Assembly: GCF_040529055.1 (NCBI RefSeq)
Contig: NZ_CP132342.1
Span: 4,710,001-4,774,000 of the forward strand
From: Xanthomonas sontii
Lineage (GTDB): Bacteria; Pseudomonadota; Gammaproteobacteria; Xanthomonadales; Xanthomonadaceae
Reading direction: 5' to 3'
Length of the DNA: 64,000 nucleotides
The notes below the pieces were generated by a model, which worked only from the letters and a program-made list of their open reading frames with translations, searched no databases and was not told the DNA's origin. Each line of letters starts with the position of its first letter. Position 1 is the stretch's first letter. The translations under genes were made by a program, and so were the position numbers. Below are positions 51,848 through 62,597 of this stretch, in pieces.

Positions 51848-52495
51848 TTACTTGCCGTCCTTCTTGGCCGGCTCGGCGGCAGCTGCCGCGTCGGTGGCTT
51901 CCGGCTCTTCCTCGACACGGCCGTGCTTGGCGATGACCACCGCCACGTCATGCTCCTTGCCCAGCTTCAGTTCCGGCAGCTCGACGCCGGCCGGCAGCTT
52001 CAGGTCCGACAGGTGGATCACGTCGCCGACCGACAGCGCGGCCAGGTCGACTTCGACGAACTCCGGCAGGTCCTTCGGCAGGCACACGACCTGGATTTCG
52101 TTCAGCTCGTGGGTGACGACCACTTCGGCCGACTTGCCGGCCGGGGACACGTCCTCGTTGATGAAGTGCAGCGGCACCGAGGCGTGCAGGGCCTCGTTGT
52201 CGTTCACGCGCTGGAAGTCGATGTGCATGATCAGCTGCTTGAACGGGTGACGCTGCATATCGCGCAGCAGCACCTTCTGCACGTCGCCGTTCAGGCTCAG
52301 GCTGAGGATGGACGAATAGAACCAGTCGTTCTGGCTGGCCAGCCAGACTTCGTTGTGGTCGAGCTGGATGTTGACCGGCTTCAGATCGCCACCGTAGACG
52401 ATCGCCGGGATCAGGCCGTCGCGACGGAGGCGGCGGCTCGCACCCTTGCCCTCGACTTCGCGGCGCTGAACCTTGATTTCATGCGTGGTTGCCAT
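51848..52495 (-). CDS. rplY: 50S ribosomal protein L25, CTC form
   Basis: 215 residues, the two-domain general-stress (CTC) form. The N-terminal 5S rRNA-binding domain starts MATTHEIKVQRREVEGKGAS; a beta C-terminal domain follows; the tail is rich in Ala, Glu and Lys. The E. coli protein is only about 94 residues. 168 bp downstream of prs on the same strand. Confidence 0.95.
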   Translation of the reverse strand: MATTHEIKVQRREVEGKGASRRLRRDGLIPAIVYGGDLKPVNIQLDHNEVWLASQNDWFYSSILSLSLNGDVQKVLLRDMQRHPFKQLIMHIDFQRVNDNEALHASVPLHFINEDVSPAGKSAEVVVTHELNEIQVVCLPKDLPEFVEVDLAALSVGDVIHLSDLKLPAGVELPELKLGKEHDVAVVIAKHGRVEEEPEATDAAAAAEPAKKDGK

Positions 52496-52520
52496 TTGCG
52501 TTTACTACCTTGGTTGAATG

Positions 52521-52567
52521 AACCGCCTCGCGGCGGTTTTGATGACTCTTCCGCGACCAGAAGAGTC
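52521..52567 (-). other. Two hairpins upstream of rplY
   Basis: GACTCTT/AAGAGTC (52544-52567) and AACCGCC-TCGC-GGCGGTT (52521-52538) stand between prs and rplY. The second has a T-run only on the plus-strand side, so on the transcribed strand they look like leader structures rather than a terminator. Confidence 0.5.
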
Positions 52568-52576
52568 TGTGAAGCC

Positions 52577-52660
52577 GGGAGTGGGGAACCGGGAATGGGG
52601 AATCGCAACAGCGCAATGCCGCGCTTCGCCCATTCCCTATTCCCGATTCCCCATTCCCAG
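52577..52660. repeat. Two-armed heptad element between prs and rplY
   Basis: Arm one GGGAGTGGGGAACCGGGAAT plus GGGGAATCG; arm two CCATTCCCTATTCCCGATTC plus CCCATTCCCAG. Arms are largely complementary, with a loop rich in GC (CAACAGCGCAATGCCGCGC). Confidence 0.8.
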
Positions 52661-52663
52661 CCT

Positions 52664-53623
52664 TTAATCCACGTACAACGAGCTCACCGACTCGCCGAAG
52701 GCGATGCGGCGGATGGTTTCGGCCAGCAGCTCGGCGACGCTGAGCTGGCGGATCTTGCCGCAGGCGCGGGCGGCCTCCGACAGCGGAATCGTGTCGGTGA
52801 CCACCAGTTCGTCCAGCTGCGAATTGCTGATGTTGCTCACCGCCGGGCCGGACAGCACGGCGTGCGTGCAGTACGCGGCGACCTTCAGGGCGCCCCGCTC
52901 CTTCAGCGCGGCCGCGGCGGCGCACAGGGTGCCGGCGGTGTCGACGATGTCGTCGACCAGCACGCAGGTCTTGCCCTCGACGTCGCCGATGATGTTCATC
53001 ACCGTGGACACATTGGCGCGCGGACGGCGCTTGTCGATGATCGCCAGGTCCGCATCGTCCAGGCGCTTGGCCACCGCACGGGCACGGACCACGCCACCCA
53101 CGTCCGGCGAGACCACGATCAGGTTGTCGGTGCCGTAGGCGCGCCAGATGTCGGCCAGCAGCAGCGGCGAGGCGTAGACGTTGTCGACCGGGATGTCGAA
53201 GAAACCCTGGATCTGGTCGGCGTGCAGGTCGACGGTCAGCACGCGGTCGGCGTTGACCGCGCTGAACATCTTCGCCGCGACCTTGGCGGTGATCGGCACG
53301 CGCGAGGAGCGCATGCGCCGGTCCTGCCGCGAGTAGCCGAAGTACGGCACCACCGCGGTGACGCTGGCGGCGCTGGCGCGCTTGAGCGCGTCGATGATCA
53401 CCAGCAGCTCCATCAGGTTCTCTGCGCTGGGCGCGCAGGTCGGCTGGATCACGAACACTTCCTGCCGGCGCACGTTCTCCTCGATCTCCACCTGCACTTC
53501 GCCGTCGGAGAAGCTGGAGACCATCGCCTTGCCGGGGCGCACGCCCAGCTCGCGGCAGATGCTTTTGGCCAGGGGCTTGTTGGCGTTGCCGGAGAACACC
53601 AGCAGGTTGCGTTGGTCTTGCAT
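52664..53623 (-). CDS. prs: Ribose-phosphate pyrophosphokinase
   Basis: 319 residues from the ATG at 53623 ([20 protein letters not shown]), making PRPP from ribose 5-phosphate and ATP for nucleotide, His and Trp synthesis. [15 protein letters not shown], the catalytic loop [17 protein letters not shown], and the PRPP motif [13 protein letters not shown] are present. It lies beside ispE and tRNA-Gln as in E. coli. Confidence 0.97.
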   Translation of the reverse strand: MQDQRNLLVFSGNANKPLAKSICRELGVRPGKAMVSSFSDGEVQVEIEENVRRQEVFVIQPTCAPSAENLMELLVIIDALKRASAASVTAVVPYFGYSRQDRRMRSSRVPITAKVAAKMFSAVNADRVLTVDLHADQIQGFFDIPVDNVYASPLLLADIWRAYGTDNLIVVSPDVGGVVRARAVAKRLDDADLAIIDKRRPRANVSTVMNIIGDVEGKTCVLVDDIVDTAGTLCAAAAALKERGALKVAAYCTHAVLSGPAVSNISNSQLDELVVTDTIPLSEAARACGKIRQLSVAELLAETIRRIAFGESVSSLYVD

Positions 53624-53716
53624 GAGGGGTCTCTCGGGTGGCTGCAAAGAGCGTGTGGCGACGATAACGATGTGAATCGGGAAGCCAGGAGGAGCGATGC
53701 TTCTACCTGTTGAACC

Positions 53717-53736
53717 CCCGCACATGGATGTGCGGG
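53717..53736. other. Hairpin between tRNA-Gln and prs
   Basis: CCCGCACA-TGGA-TGTGCGGG, a perfect 8-bp stem 22 nt after the tRNA on the minus strand. GGTT follows on that strand and CTTTTG on the other; it may end or trim the tRNA transcript. Confidence 0.5.
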
Positions 53737-53758
53737 CTTTTGCGAGGGACTCGCATAA

Positions 53759-53835
53759 TGGCAGGGGCGGTAGGATTCGAACCTACGAATGCCAGGATCA
53801 AAACCTGGTGCCTTGGGCCTCTTGGCGACGCCCCT
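53759..53835 (-). tRNA. tRNA-Gln (TTG anticodon)
   Basis: 77 nt with encoded CCA. Acceptor AGGGGCG/CGCCCCT, anticodon arm CCAGGTTTTGATCCTGG with TTG, T-loop GGTTCGAATCC. Just downstream of ispE. Confidence 0.97.
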
Positions 53836-53848
53836 GCGTAAACCTGTG

Positions 53849-54712
53849 TCAAGCCTCCAGCGCGTCGAGCAGCGGCGAACGCGGGACGCCACCTGCCACC
53901 CAGGCGCGCATCCCGTCCGGCAAGTCCGCCAGCGCGCGCACGGCGGCAGCGCGATCGGCGAACTCGACGAAACAACCGCTCCCCGACCCGGTCAGGCGTG
54001 GCGTACCGATCCGAGCCAGCGCCTGGAACGCGGCCTGGACGGCCGGTTCGCGGCGAAGCAGGACCGGCTCGAACGCATTGCCGAGCAGGAAACCTGAAAC
54101 GAAGTCCGCTATTTTCGCGGGCGCAGCATCCCGCGTCAAATCCGGGGACTGGAACAGGGCCGCGGTGGGCACGTGCACCCCCGGATCGGCCAGCACATAC
54201 CAGGCCGGCGGCAGCGCCAGCGCGGTCAATCGCTCACCCACGCCCTCGGCCCAGGCGTCGCGCCCGCGCACGAACACCGGCACGTCCGCGCCCAGCGACA
54301 GGCCGAGGCCGGCCAGGGCGTCCTCGTCCAGCCCGGCGCCCCACAGGGCATTCAGCGCCACCAGCGCGGTCGCCGCATCGGACGAACCGCCACCAAAGCC
54401 ACCGCCGGCCGGAATGCGCTTTTCGACGCGAATATCCACACCTTGGGCGATATTTGCCGATTTTTGCAGCAGGCGCGCGGCGCGCACCAGCAGGTCGTCG
54501 GCCTCGGCGACGCCGGCCACGGACGGACCGATCCGCGCCACCACCCCGTCCGCACGCGGCCGCAGATGCACCGTATCGCCCCAGTCCAGCAGGCGGAACA
54601 CGGTCTGCAACTGGTGGTAGCCGTCCGGCCGGCGGCCGGTGATCTGCAGAAACAGGTTCAGCTTCGCCGGGGCCGGCCAAGACGACCAGCCCCCATCGGT
54701 GCCCCCGCTCAT
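53849..54712 (-). CDS. ispE: 4-diphosphocytidyl-2-C-methyl-D-erythritol kinase
   Basis: 287-residue GHMP kinase of the non-mevalonate isoprenoid pathway. Start ATG at 54712, overlapping the lolB stop (ATGA). [20 protein letters not shown] is the substrate-binding start; the ATP loop is [27 protein letters not shown] and [11 protein letters not shown] are further family motifs. Confidence 0.96.
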   Translation of the reverse strand: MSGGTDGGWSSWPAPAKLNLFLQITGRRPDGYHQLQTVFRLLDWGDTVHLRPRADGVVARIGPSVAGVAEADDLLVRAARLLQKSANIAQGVDIRVEKRIPAGGGFGGGSSDAATALVALNALWGAGLDEDALAGLGLSLGADVPVFVRGRDAWAEGVGERLTALALPPAWYVLADPGVHVPTAALFQSPDLTRDAAPAKIADFVSGFLLGNAFEPVLLRREPAVQAAFQALARIGTPRLTGSGSGCFVEFADRAAAVRALADLPDGMRAWVAGGVPRSPLLDALEA

Positions 54713-55362
54713 GGCGCAGGCACGGTCCAGGCGTCGACCAGCAGGCGCACCTTGGCGTCGCCGTTGCGCGCCTCGATGCGCCGCGGCAGCGCCGGACGGC
54801 CGTCGCTGGGCGGATACCAGTCCTGGAATTCGATGTCCCAGCCCATCTGCCGCAGCGTATGCGGCCGACCCTGCGCGTCGTAGTCGACCCGCTCCGGCGC
54901 CTGCGCGTCGGTCGCCACCAGCCCGCGCACCCAGTCGGGCAGCAGGTTGACCGGGATCTCCCAGCCGGTCGCCTCCAGCAGCAGCTGTTCGGCGTTCTCG
55001 CCGTCGCGCGGACCGCCTTCCAGCCCTTCCAGGCGCCCGGCCTCGGAGTGGCTGTCGCCGGTCAGGCGCCAGCTCTGCCGGGTCACCGGCGCACTGAGTT
55101 GCACCTCGTACTGGCGCTGCCGCTGGGTCCAGTCGATGCGGCCGCTGCCGCCGTTGCGCCCCTTGGTGATCGCCACCCGCCCCTGGAACGACCAGTCCGG
55201 ATGCGCCCGCAGCCACTGCGCACGCGCGGCCTCGGCCTGCTGCGCAGCGGCGTCGGGGGCGGCGACGGCGATCGGCGACGGGGTGCGGGTCGGCAGCGCA
55301 CTGCAACCGGCCAGCAGCAGCCCGGCGGCCAGCGCCAAGGCGGTGCGCAGGCCGGCGGTCAC
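54709..55362 (-). CDS. lolB: Outer-membrane lipoprotein LolB
   Basis: 217 residues from a GTG start at 55362 that overlaps the stop of the upstream TPR gene (GTGA). A lipoprotein signal peptide ends in LLLAGCSA, lipidated at Cys19. The LolB fold follows ([40 protein letters not shown]). It inserts lipoproteins delivered by LolA into the outer membrane. Confidence 0.94.
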   Translation of the reverse strand: MTAGLRTALALAAGLLLAGCSALPTRTPSPIAVAAPDAAAQQAEAARAQWLRAHPDWSFQGRVAITKGRNGGSGRIDWTQRQRQYEVQLSAPVTRQSWRLTGDSHSEAGRLEGLEGGPRDGENAEQLLLEATGWEIPVNLLPDWVRGLVATDAQAPERVDYDAQGRPHTLRQMGWDIEFQDWYPPSDGRPALPRRIEARNGDAKVRLLVDAWTVPAP

Positions 55363-57029
55363 GGCGCCACCTTGTCCAGGGCGCGGCGCAGCGCGCGATT
55401 GTCCGGATCGAGCTTGCGCGCCTCGTCGAAGTACTTGTTGGCCTCCTCGTGCTTGCCCTGCTCCCACAGCACCTGGCCGATGTGCGCGGCGATCTCCGGA
55501 TCCTTCACCAGGCTCCAGGCACGGCGCAGTTGCACCAGCGCCTCCTGGGTCTTGCCGAGCCGGTACAGCACCCAGCCGTAGCTGTCGATGATCGCGGCAT
55601 TGTCGGGATCGGCGGTGCGGGCGCGGTCGATCAGCTGCAGCGCTTCGCGATAGCGCTTGGTGCGATCGGCCAGGGTGTAGCCGAGCGCGTTCAGCGCCGC
55701 CACGTTCTCCGGGTCGGTGACCAGGATCTTGCGCAGGTCGGCCTCGGCGCGGTCGATGCGGTCGCGACGCTCCCAGGACAGTCCGCGCGCATACAGCAGC
55801 GCGTTGTCGTCCGGATACGCAGCCAGGCCGCGCTCGAACACCTGCAGCTCGCCGGCGTCGTCGCCGCTGCGCTGGCGCAGTTCCGCCTCCAGCACGTAGG
55901 CGTCGCGGCGCGCGGCATCGTCGGCCTCGGCATCGTCCTGCAGCGCGCGCGCCTCGGCGAAGGCCGCGTCCTTCTGGCCGAGCGCGTACAGCGCGCCGGC
56001 GGCGCGCAGCCGCGCTTCGCTACGCAGCGGGCCACCCGGCACGCCGCGGTACCAGTCCACCGCTTCCTGGTTGCGCTTGAGGAACTCGGCGATCTTGCCG
56101 AGCAGCAGGCGCCGCTCCGGATCCGGCCGGTCGGCGCCCTTGCGCAACTCGTCGTACAGCGCGGTCAAGGCCGCATTGTCCTGCAGCTTGGCCAGCATCG
56201 AGGCGCGCAGGCCGTAGTTCTGGGTGGTCTGCGGCCCCAGCGCCAGCACCCGCGCCGCGGCGGCGGTGTCGCCGATGGCATCGTAGGCATAGGCCAGCGC
56301 CGTGCGCAGTTCCGGGTCGCCGGACACCTTGGGCTCCACGCCCTGCAGCAACGCGCGCGCCTGTTCGGTCTTGCCCGCCTGCTGCAACTGCGTAGCATGC
56401 AGCAGCGCCACGCGCGGCTCCTGCGGGAAACGCTTGACCAACTGGTCAACGATGCGCTCGGCCAGCTTGGGCTGGTCCAGGCGCAGCGCCAGGCGCCCGA
56501 ACTCCTGCCAGGCCTCGAGCTGGTCGGGGATGGCATTGGCGTCGAGCAACTGGTCCAGGGCCTTGGCCGCGACCTCCGGATCGCGGTTGCCGCTGACCAG
56601 GGCGATCAGCGCGAAACGCCAGCCGCGCGGGTCCTTGTCGCGCAGCAAGGCCACCAGCAGGCTGCGCGCCTGGCGCAGGTTGCCGCTGCGCAAGGCCAGC
56701 GAGGCCTCGGCGCTGCGCATGGCCAGCGACTCGGGCGCGCGCTGCCGCCACAGCGCCAGCGCCTGGGCGGCGGCCGCGCTGTCGTTGGCGAGCATGGCGA
56801 TGCGGGTGGCGCGCTCGGCCAGGCCGGCATCGCCGGGGCTGTCGTTGGCGGCCTGCAGGTACCAGCGCGAGGCGTCGGCCAGTTGCCCGGCCTGCAACGC
56901 GAACTCGCCGGCCAGCACCGGGGTCATCACGTCCTGGGCGGGACTCGGCGCCTTGGCCGCGGCCGGTGCGGCCACGGCGGCGATTGCGGACAGCAGCAGA
57001 AAGGTACGGATGCGAATCAGTGCGGGCAT
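55359..57029 (-). CDS. Exported tetratricopeptide-repeat protein
   Basis: 556 residues with a signal peptide ([20 protein letters not shown], cleavage near AAAKA). About ten or more TPR units fill the rest, the clearest near 395-520 ([40 protein letters not shown]). Such proteins upstream of lolB-ispE are common in this group and are thought to act in the periplasm or at the outer membrane as scaffolds. The partner is unknown. Translationally coupled to lolB. Confidence 0.85.
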   Translation of the reverse strand: MPALIRIRTFLLLSAIAAVAAPAAAKAPSPAQDVMTPVLAGEFALQAGQLADASRWYLQAANDSPGDAGLAERATRIAMLANDSAAAAQALALWRQRAPESLAMRSAEASLALRSGNLRQARSLLVALLRDKDPRGWRFALIALVSGNRDPEVAAKALDQLLDANAIPDQLEAWQEFGRLALRLDQPKLAERIVDQLVKRFPQEPRVALLHATQLQQAGKTEQARALLQGVEPKVSGDPELRTALAYAYDAIGDTAAAARVLALGPQTTQNYGLRASMLAKLQDNAALTALYDELRKGADRPDPERRLLLGKIAEFLKRNQEAVDWYRGVPGGPLRSEARLRAAGALYALGQKDAAFAEARALQDDAEADDAARRDAYVLEAELRQRSGDDAGELQVFERGLAAYPDDNALLYARGLSWERRDRIDRAEADLRKILVTDPENVAALNALGYTLADRTKRYREALQLIDRARTADPDNAAIIDSYGWVLYRLGKTQEALVQLRRAWSLVKDPEIAAHIGQVLWEQGKHEEANKYFDEARKLDPDNRALRRALDKVAP

Positions 57030-57095
57030 CGGAAGCGGCCGGGCCGTAAAATGGGGCCCTGAATGGCCAGCAGCTTATCGCAAGCAACTGAACAG

Positions 57096-58379
57096 ATGAC
57101 GTTGTGGGTGCTCGGATTGAACCACCAGACCGCGCCGGTCGACCTGCGCGAACGGGTGGCATTCGCCGGCGACGCATTGCCGCGCGCGCTGCAATCGCTG
57201 CGCGGGCTGCCCGACGTCGCCGAGGCGGCGCTGCTGTCCACCTGCAACCGCACCGAGCTGTACGCCATCGCCGGCGATGCGCAGCACCTGGCCGACTGGC
57301 TGGACTCGCATGCCGCCGGTCTGCACGGCTATCTGTACCAACACCAGGACGCGGACGCGGTGCGGCACCTGTTCCGGGTCGCCACCGGGCTGGACTCGAT
57401 GGTGCTGGGCGAGCCGCAGATCCTCGGCCAGGTGAAGGACGCCTGGTCGCTGGCGCGCGAGCACGGGGCGATGGGCAGCCGCCTGGACCGGCTGTTCCAG
57501 CAGACCTTCTCGGTGGCCAAGCGCGCGCGCACCGACACCCGGGTCGGCGCCAATCCGGTCTCGGTCGCCTCCACCGCGGTGCGCCTGGCGCAAAGCTCCT
57601 TCGCCCGGCTCAGCGAATCCACCGTGCTGCTGGTCGGCGCCGGCGAGACCATCGAACTGGCCGCCAAGCATCTCAGCGAGGGCCGCGTGCGGCGCCTGCT
57701 GATCGCCAACCGCACCCTCGCCCACGCGCAGGAGCTGGCCAGCCGCCATGGCGGCGTGGCCCTGCCGCTGAGCGAGCTGGAGCGCCACCTGCACGAGGCC
57801 GACGTGGTGTTCTCGGCCACCGCCGCGCGCGAGCCGGTGGTGACCCGGGCGCAGGTCGAGCAGGCGCTGCGCGCGCGCAAGCACAAGCCGATGCTGCTGT
57901 TCGACCTGGCGGTGCCGCGCGACATCGAGGCCGCCGTGGCCGACCTGGCCGACGCCTACCTGTACACCGTCGACGACCTGGAGCGCGCGGTCGAGGACAA
58001 CCGTCGCGGCCGCCGCGAGGCCGCCGAAGCGGCCGAGGCGATCATCGACCTGCAGGTCGTGCGCTACATGGAGGCGCTGCAGGCCAGCACCCGCCAGGCG
58101 CCGCTCAAGCGCCTGCGCGCGCACGGCGACAGCACCCGCGACGACGTGCTGGCCAAGGCGCGGCAGCAACTGGCGCACGGCAAGCCCGCCGACGAAGTGC
58201 TGGAGTTCCTCGCCAATACGCTGACCAACCGCCTGCTGCACCCGCCCACCGCGGCGCTGCGCGAGGCGGCGCTGCGCGGCGACGCCGAGCTGGCGCGCGC
58301 CGCCGAACGCCTGTTCCCGGAGAAGCCGGGCTATTTCCATCCGATCCTGAAGACCGATGACACCGACCCTGCGCCGTAA
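57096..58379 (+). CDS. hemA: Glutamyl-tRNA reductase
   Basis: 427 residues from the ATG at 57096 ([20 protein letters not shown]). This start puts the catalytic Cys of [11 protein letters not shown] at position 50, as in E. coli; an ATG 33 nt upstream is less likely. Converts Glu-tRNA to glutamate-1-semialdehyde for tetrapyrroles. NADPH-binding domain [20 protein letters not shown] and a C-terminal dimerisation domain follow. Divergent from the TPR-lolB-ispE unit. Confidence 0.97.
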   Translation: MTLWVLGLNHQTAPVDLRERVAFAGDALPRALQSLRGLPDVAEAALLSTCNRTELYAIAGDAQHLADWLDSHAAGLHGYLYQHQDADAVRHLFRVATGLDSMVLGEPQILGQVKDAWSLAREHGAMGSRLDRLFQQTFSVAKRARTDTRVGANPVSVASTAVRLAQSSFARLSESTVLLVGAGETIELAAKHLSEGRVRRLLIANRTLAHAQELASRHGGVALPLSELERHLHEADVVFSATAAREPVVTRAQVEQALRARKHKPMLLFDLAVPRDIEAAVADLADAYLYTVDDLERAVEDNRRGRREAAEAAEAIIDLQVVRYMEALQASTRQAPLKRLRAHGDSTRDDVLAKARQQLAHGKPADEVLEFLANTLTNRLLHPPTAALREAALRGDAELARAAERLFPEKPGYFHPILKTDDTDPAP

Positions 58380-59442
58380 GCTGGAGGCGCTGGCCGAGCG
58401 TCGCGAAGAACTCGAACGCCTGCTGTCCGACCCCGAGGTGGTGAGCGACAACACGCGCTTCCGCGACTACTCGCGCGAATTCGCGCAACTGGAGCCGGTC
58501 GCCGCCGCGCTGGCCGCCGAGGCCGCGGCCAAGGCCGACCTGGCCTCGGCCGAGGCGATGCGTGCCGATCCGGAACTGCGCGAACTGGCCGAGGAGGAAA
58601 TCGCCGCCGCGCAGGCGCGCCTGACCGAACTCGACGCGGAACTGGCGCTGCTGCTGGTGCCGCGCGACCCGCGCGACGACGGCAACCTGTTCCTGGAAGT
58701 GCGTGCCGGCACCGGCGGCGACGAGGCGGCGATCTTCGCCGGCGACCTGTTCCGCATGTACGCCCGCTACGCCGAACGCCAGGGCTGGAAGGTGGAAGTG
58801 GAATCGGACAGCCCCGGCGAGCACGGCGGCTACAAGGAGGTGGTGGCGCGCATCGTCGGCCGTGGCGCCTACTCCAAACTCAAGTTCGAATCCGGCACGC
58901 ACCGCGTGCAGCGCGTGCCGGCGACCGAGTCGCAGGGCCGCATCCACACCTCCGCGGCAACCGTAGCGATCATTCCCGAGGCCGACGACGTGGAGGAGAT
59001 CGCGATCAACCCGGCCGATCTGAAGATCGACACCTTCCGCTCCTCCGGCGCCGGCGGCCAGCACGTCAACAAGACCGAGTCGGCGATCCGCATCACCCAC
59101 GTGCCCAGCGGCGTGGTGGTGGAGTGCCAGACCGAGCGCAGCCAGCACGCCAACCGCGACAAGGCGCTGAAGCGGCTCAAGGCGCAACTGCTGGAGGCCG
59201 AGCGCAGCAAGCAGGCCGCGGCCGAGGCGCAGGACCGCAAGCTGCAGGTCGGCAGCGGCGACCGCAGCCAGCGCATCCGCACCTACAACTTCCCGCAGGG
59301 CCGCATCACCGATCACCGCGTCGAGGGCTTGACCCTGTACGACCTGCCGAACGTGATCGAGGGCGACCTCGATGCGCTGATCGGGCGCCTGAGCCACGAG
59401 CACCAGGTCGACGAACTGGCGCGCCTGAGCGACAGCCCATGA
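58357..59442 (+). CDS. prfA: Peptide chain release factor 1
   Basis: 361 residues. Stop-codon reader motif PAT in [14 protein letters not shown] and the catalytic GGQ in [20 protein letters not shown] identify RF1 (UAA/UAG). It overlaps the 3' end of hemA by 23 nt, so translation is likely coupled. The modifying enzyme PrmC, often next to prfA, is not here. Confidence 0.97.
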   Translation: MTPTLRRKLEALAERREELERLLSDPEVVSDNTRFRDYSREFAQLEPVAAALAAEAAAKADLASAEAMRADPELRELAEEEIAAAQARLTELDAELALLLVPRDPRDDGNLFLEVRAGTGGDEAAIFAGDLFRMYARYAERQGWKVEVESDSPGEHGGYKEVVARIVGRGAYSKLKFESGTHRVQRVPATESQGRIHTSAATVAIIPEADDVEEIAINPADLKIDTFRSSGAGGQHVNKTESAIRITHVPSGVVVECQTERSQHANRDKALKRLKAQLLEAERSKQAAAEAQDRKLQVGSGDRSQRIRTYNFPQGRITDHRVEGLTLYDLPNVIEGDLDALIGRLSHEHQVDELARLSDSP

Positions 59443-59891
59443 GCGTGCGCGTGCGCCAGGCCGATGCGCACGACCTGCCGGCGCTGGCAACGCTGTTCGA
59501 TGCCTACCGGCAGTTCTATGGGCAGGCGCCGGATGCGGCGACTGCGCACGACTTTCTCGCCGCGCGCATTGCCCGCGCCGAGTCGGTCGTGCTGCTGGCC
59601 GAACGCGATGCGCAGGCCGCCGGCTTCGTGCAGTTGTATCCGTCCTTCTCCTCGGTGCGGGCGGCACGGCTGTGGATCCTCAACGATCTGTACGTGGCGC
59701 CCGCACACCGCCGCCACGGCGTGGCGCAGGCGCTGCTGCATGCCGCCGAACGCCACGCCGCGGACGACGGCGCAGTGCGCATCGTGCTGGAGACGGCGCA
59801 GGACAATCTGTCCGCGCAGGCCCTGTACCGCGCCTGCGGCTGGCAGCAGGAGCTGAGCGCGCAGCACTACGCCAAGGCGCTGGTGCCGTGA
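59439..59891 (+). CDS. GNAT family N-acetyltransferase
   Basis: 150 residues; the ATG overlaps the prfA stop (ATGA). Motif A with the acetyl-CoA pyrophosphate loop is [20 protein letters not shown]; motif B includes [13 protein letters not shown]. The occupant of the prmC place after prfA is therefore an acetyltransferase of unknown substrate. Confidence 0.88.
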   Translation: MSVRVRQADAHDLPALATLFDAYRQFYGQAPDAATAHDFLAARIARAESVVLLAERDAQAAGFVQLYPSFSSVRAARLWILNDLYVAPAHRRHGVAQALLHAAERHAADDGAVRIVLETAQDNLSAQALYRACGWQQELSAQHYAKALVP

Positions 59892-59931
59892 GCGTGCACC
59901 GCCCGCGGTCGATCGCGGCCGCCACGGCGGC

Positions 59932-61644
59932 ATGAACGGCGGCGCCGACGAACGCCTGCAACTGCAGGCCGCGGTGCGCCGCGATCCGCAGGACTTCCTG
60001 GCCTGGGTGATGCTCGCCGACGCCGAACTCGGCGCCGGCGCAGTGGCGGCCGGCGAACAGGCCGCCGTGCGCGCGCTGCAGTTGCGCCCGGGACATCCGG
60101 AGGCGCTGGCGCGGCTGGGCCGGGTGCGCTGGACCCAGGGTCGTCATGCCGACGCAGCGCAGGCATTGCGCGAGGCACTGCGGCAGGCGCCGCAGCACCC
60201 CGGCATCGCGGTATGGCTCGGCCACGCCCTGGAAGACAATGGCCAGGCGGAAGCCGCGGCACAGGCCTATGCCCACGCGCATGCACTGTTGCCGCAGGAA
60301 CCGTCGATCGCCGCCTACCTGCTGAACTGGCGGCGCAAGCTGTGCGACTGGCGCGGACTGGACGCGCTATCGCAGCAGGTGCGCAGCGCGGTACGGCAAG
60401 GCCACCCGGCGATCGAACCGTTCGCCTTCCTCAACGAGGACGCGGGCGCGGACGAACAACTGCGCTGCGCGCGCAACCGCGCCCAGGCGCTGGCGCGCTC
60501 CCTCGCACCGCTGCCGGCTGCGCAGGTGCGCGGCGATGGCGCGTTGCGTATCGGCTTCCTGTCCAACGGCTTCGGCGCGCATCCCACCGGCCTGCTGACC
60601 GTCGCCCTGTTCGAGCGCCTGCGCACGCATGCCGACCTGCAGGTGCACCTGTTCGCGCTCAACGGCGACGACCGCAGCGCGCTGCGCGCGCGGCTGCAGG
60701 CGGCTGCACATGCCTGGCACGACGTGGCCGGACAGCCGCATCGGCAGATCGCCCAGCGCATCCGCGATACCGGCATCGACCTGCTGTTCGATCTGCGCGG
60801 CTGGGGCGGCGGCGGCACGCCGGAAGTGCTGGCGCTGCGTCCGGCGCCGGTGCAGGTGAACTGGCTGGCCTACCCCGGCACCTCCGGCGCACCCTGGATC
60901 GACTACGTGGTCGGCGACGCCTACGCGTTGCCGCCGGCGCTGGCCGCGCACTACAGCGAGCGGGTGCTGCGGCTGCCGCGCGCGTTCCAGCCGTCCGACG
61001 ATACCCGCCATGTCGGCACCCCACCCGCGCGCCGCGACTGCGGCCTGCCCGAGCACGGCACCGTGTTCTGCTGCTTCAACAACAGCTACAAGCTCGGCCC
61101 GCGCAGCATGGCGCGGATGCTGGAGGTGCTGCGCCAGGTGCCGGACAGCGTGCTGTGGCTGCTGTCCGGCCCGGGCCAGGCCGATGACCGACTGCGTGCG
61201 GCCGCCGCGGCGGCCGGCGTGGAACCGACGCGCCTGCGCTTCATGCCCAAACTGGCGCACCCGGATTATCTGGCACGCTACCGGCACGCCGACCTGTTCC
61301 TGGACACGCACCCGTACAACGCCCACACCACCGCTTCCGATGCCTTGTGGGCCGGCTGCCCGGTGTTGACCTGCCCCGGCAGCACCTTCGCCGCGCGCGT
61401 GGCCGGCAGCCTCAACCATCACCTCGGCCTGGACGACATGAATGCCGCCGACGACGCGGCGTTCGTCGCCACCGCGGTGCGCCTGGGGCGCGATCCAGCG
61501 GCGCTGCAGGCGCTGCGCGAGCGGCTGCAGGCGCGGCGCGCGGACAGCGGCCTGTTCGACATGCAGGGCTTTGCCGACGACTTCGCCGCGCTGCTGCGCG
61601 ACACCGCTTCGCGCCATGGCTGGGAAGGCGCAGGCTCGACCTGA
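59932..61644 (+). CDS. TPR-containing O-GlcNAc transferase-like (SPINDLY/OGT) protein, GT41
   Basis: 570 residues, close to the structurally characterised Xanthomonas campestris OGT homologue (568 residues). N-terminal TPRs cover about 1-135; a GT-B catalytic region (about 205-560) follows. His217 in FLSNGFGAHPTGLL is the place of the proposed catalytic His; FNNSYKLGPRSMARMLEVLR carries the UDP-binding Lys; DTHPYNAHTTASDALWAGCP and TFAARVAGSLNHHLGLDDM are GT41 signatures. The native acceptor is unknown. Confidence 0.9.
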   Translation: MNGGADERLQLQAAVRRDPQDFLAWVMLADAELGAGAVAAGEQAAVRALQLRPGHPEALARLGRVRWTQGRHADAAQALREALRQAPQHPGIAVWLGHALEDNGQAEAAAQAYAHAHALLPQEPSIAAYLLNWRRKLCDWRGLDALSQQVRSAVRQGHPAIEPFAFLNEDAGADEQLRCARNRAQALARSLAPLPAAQVRGDGALRIGFLSNGFGAHPTGLLTVALFERLRTHADLQVHLFALNGDDRSALRARLQAAAHAWHDVAGQPHRQIAQRIRDTGIDLLFDLRGWGGGGTPEVLALRPAPVQVNWLAYPGTSGAPWIDYVVGDAYALPPALAAHYSERVLRLPRAFQPSDDTRHVGTPPARRDCGLPEHGTVFCCFNNSYKLGPRSMARMLEVLRQVPDSVLWLLSGPGQADDRLRAAAAAAGVEPTRLRFMPKLAHPDYLARYRHADLFLDTHPYNAHTTASDALWAGCPVLTCPGSTFAARVAGSLNHHLGLDDMNAADDAAFVATAVRLGRDPAALQALRERLQARRADSGLFDMQGFADDFAALLRDTASRHGWEGAGST

Positions 61645-62018
61645 TCGATCGCTCACGGATGCGCCACAAGTCCGCGGCGGCACATCCAGCAACGGACGAC
61701 GTAGCGACGTATCGCCAGTCAACGTCGCCATCGACATCACCGCCGGTACATCCGCATCGCCATCTCCCGTCGCCGCGCGCGCTTGCGTCACAGCGCACGG
61801 GTGGTGTGGACGAGCGTCGCTGCAGGTTGCAGCGACCCAGCCAACGGCAGCCCGTAAGGCGCAGGGGCACAGTCGCCAGCGTGCAAGTCGAGCTACCGAA
61901 GCGCTTGACCTCAAGCGAACTTGAGGTCCGACACTGCGCGTACGCTCCTCGTGCAGATCCCGCAATGTCGCTGCCGCTCCCGATTCCGACGCCCCATTCT
62001 TCCGCCCCCGTTCGCAGC
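61645..62018 (+). other. Spacer without a gene
   Basis: 374 bp with no convincing coding frame. Before the following gene, at about 61976-62008, lies a run resembling one heptad arm (CTCCCGATTCC, GCCCCATTCTTCC). Nothing else is recognised. Confidence 0.5.
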
Positions 62019-62597
62019 ATGCTGCTCGCCGAAGCCCCCATTCCGGATCGCGCCGCGCTGTTCGACTGCATGCGCGGCCTGTGCGATCACCGGCTGCATG
62101 CCCTGACCTGGATGGAATCGCTGGGCGATGCCCCCGACCTGCTGTACGCACGCTGCTGCTGCGACGCGGCGCCAGCACTGCATGGACTGCTGCGCGCACG
62201 CCTGCCGGCGCTGCGGCGGACGCTGCGGCGCTACCGGCGCATCCGCAGCGGCGTATCCGATCCGCACCGGGCAGCGTCCTGCGTGGTGATGACCCGCGTC
62301 CCGACCCGCAATGCAGCGCAGGCGCAAAGCCGCGCCGATGCCGCCTTCGCCGCCCTGCAGGATGGCGCACATGCGCTGCGCGGCCTGATCGCCGCGCACC
62401 TGTACCTGTCGGACGACGGCCGCACCCTGCTCGAATGCACCGAGTGGCACAGTGCGGAGGCACAGCGGCGTGCCCTGCAGCGCGAACCCGAGCGCCTGCC
62501 GCTGGCCGCCGATCGTGCCGCCAGCGTCCATCGTTTCCGGCCACGCACCCTGGTCCTGCCATGCGACGGCACGACCCCGGTCCACCTCCACGCCTGA
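62019..62597 (+). CDS. Hypothetical protein, possible antibiotic-monooxygenase-like fold
   Basis: 192 residues from the ATG at 62019 (MLLAEAPIPDRAALFDCMRG); an ATG at 61965 would add 18 residues that are encoded by heptad-like DNA and is not preferred. There is no signal peptide. Three adjacent cysteines occur in LLYARCCCDAAP. The C-terminal half (MTRVPTRNAAQA then LLECTEWHSAEAQRRALQ) resembles the ABM/dimeric alpha-beta barrel pattern, weakly. Function unknown. Confidence 0.55.
   Translation: MLLAEAPIPDRAALFDCMRGLCDHRLHALTWMESLGDAPDLLYARCCCDAAPALHGLLRARLPALRRTLRRYRRIRSGVSDPHRAASCVVMTRVPTRNAAQAQSRADAAFAALQDGAHALRGLIAAHLYLSDDGRTLLECTEWHSAEAQRRALQREPERLPLAADRAASVHRFRPRTLVLPCDGTTPVHLHA

Noticed and set aside
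53849..55306. A single 485-residue ispE fusion protein
   Set aside because: The upstream part is the out-of-frame reading of lolB; the ATG at 54712 overlapping the lolB stop gives a normal 287-residue IspE.
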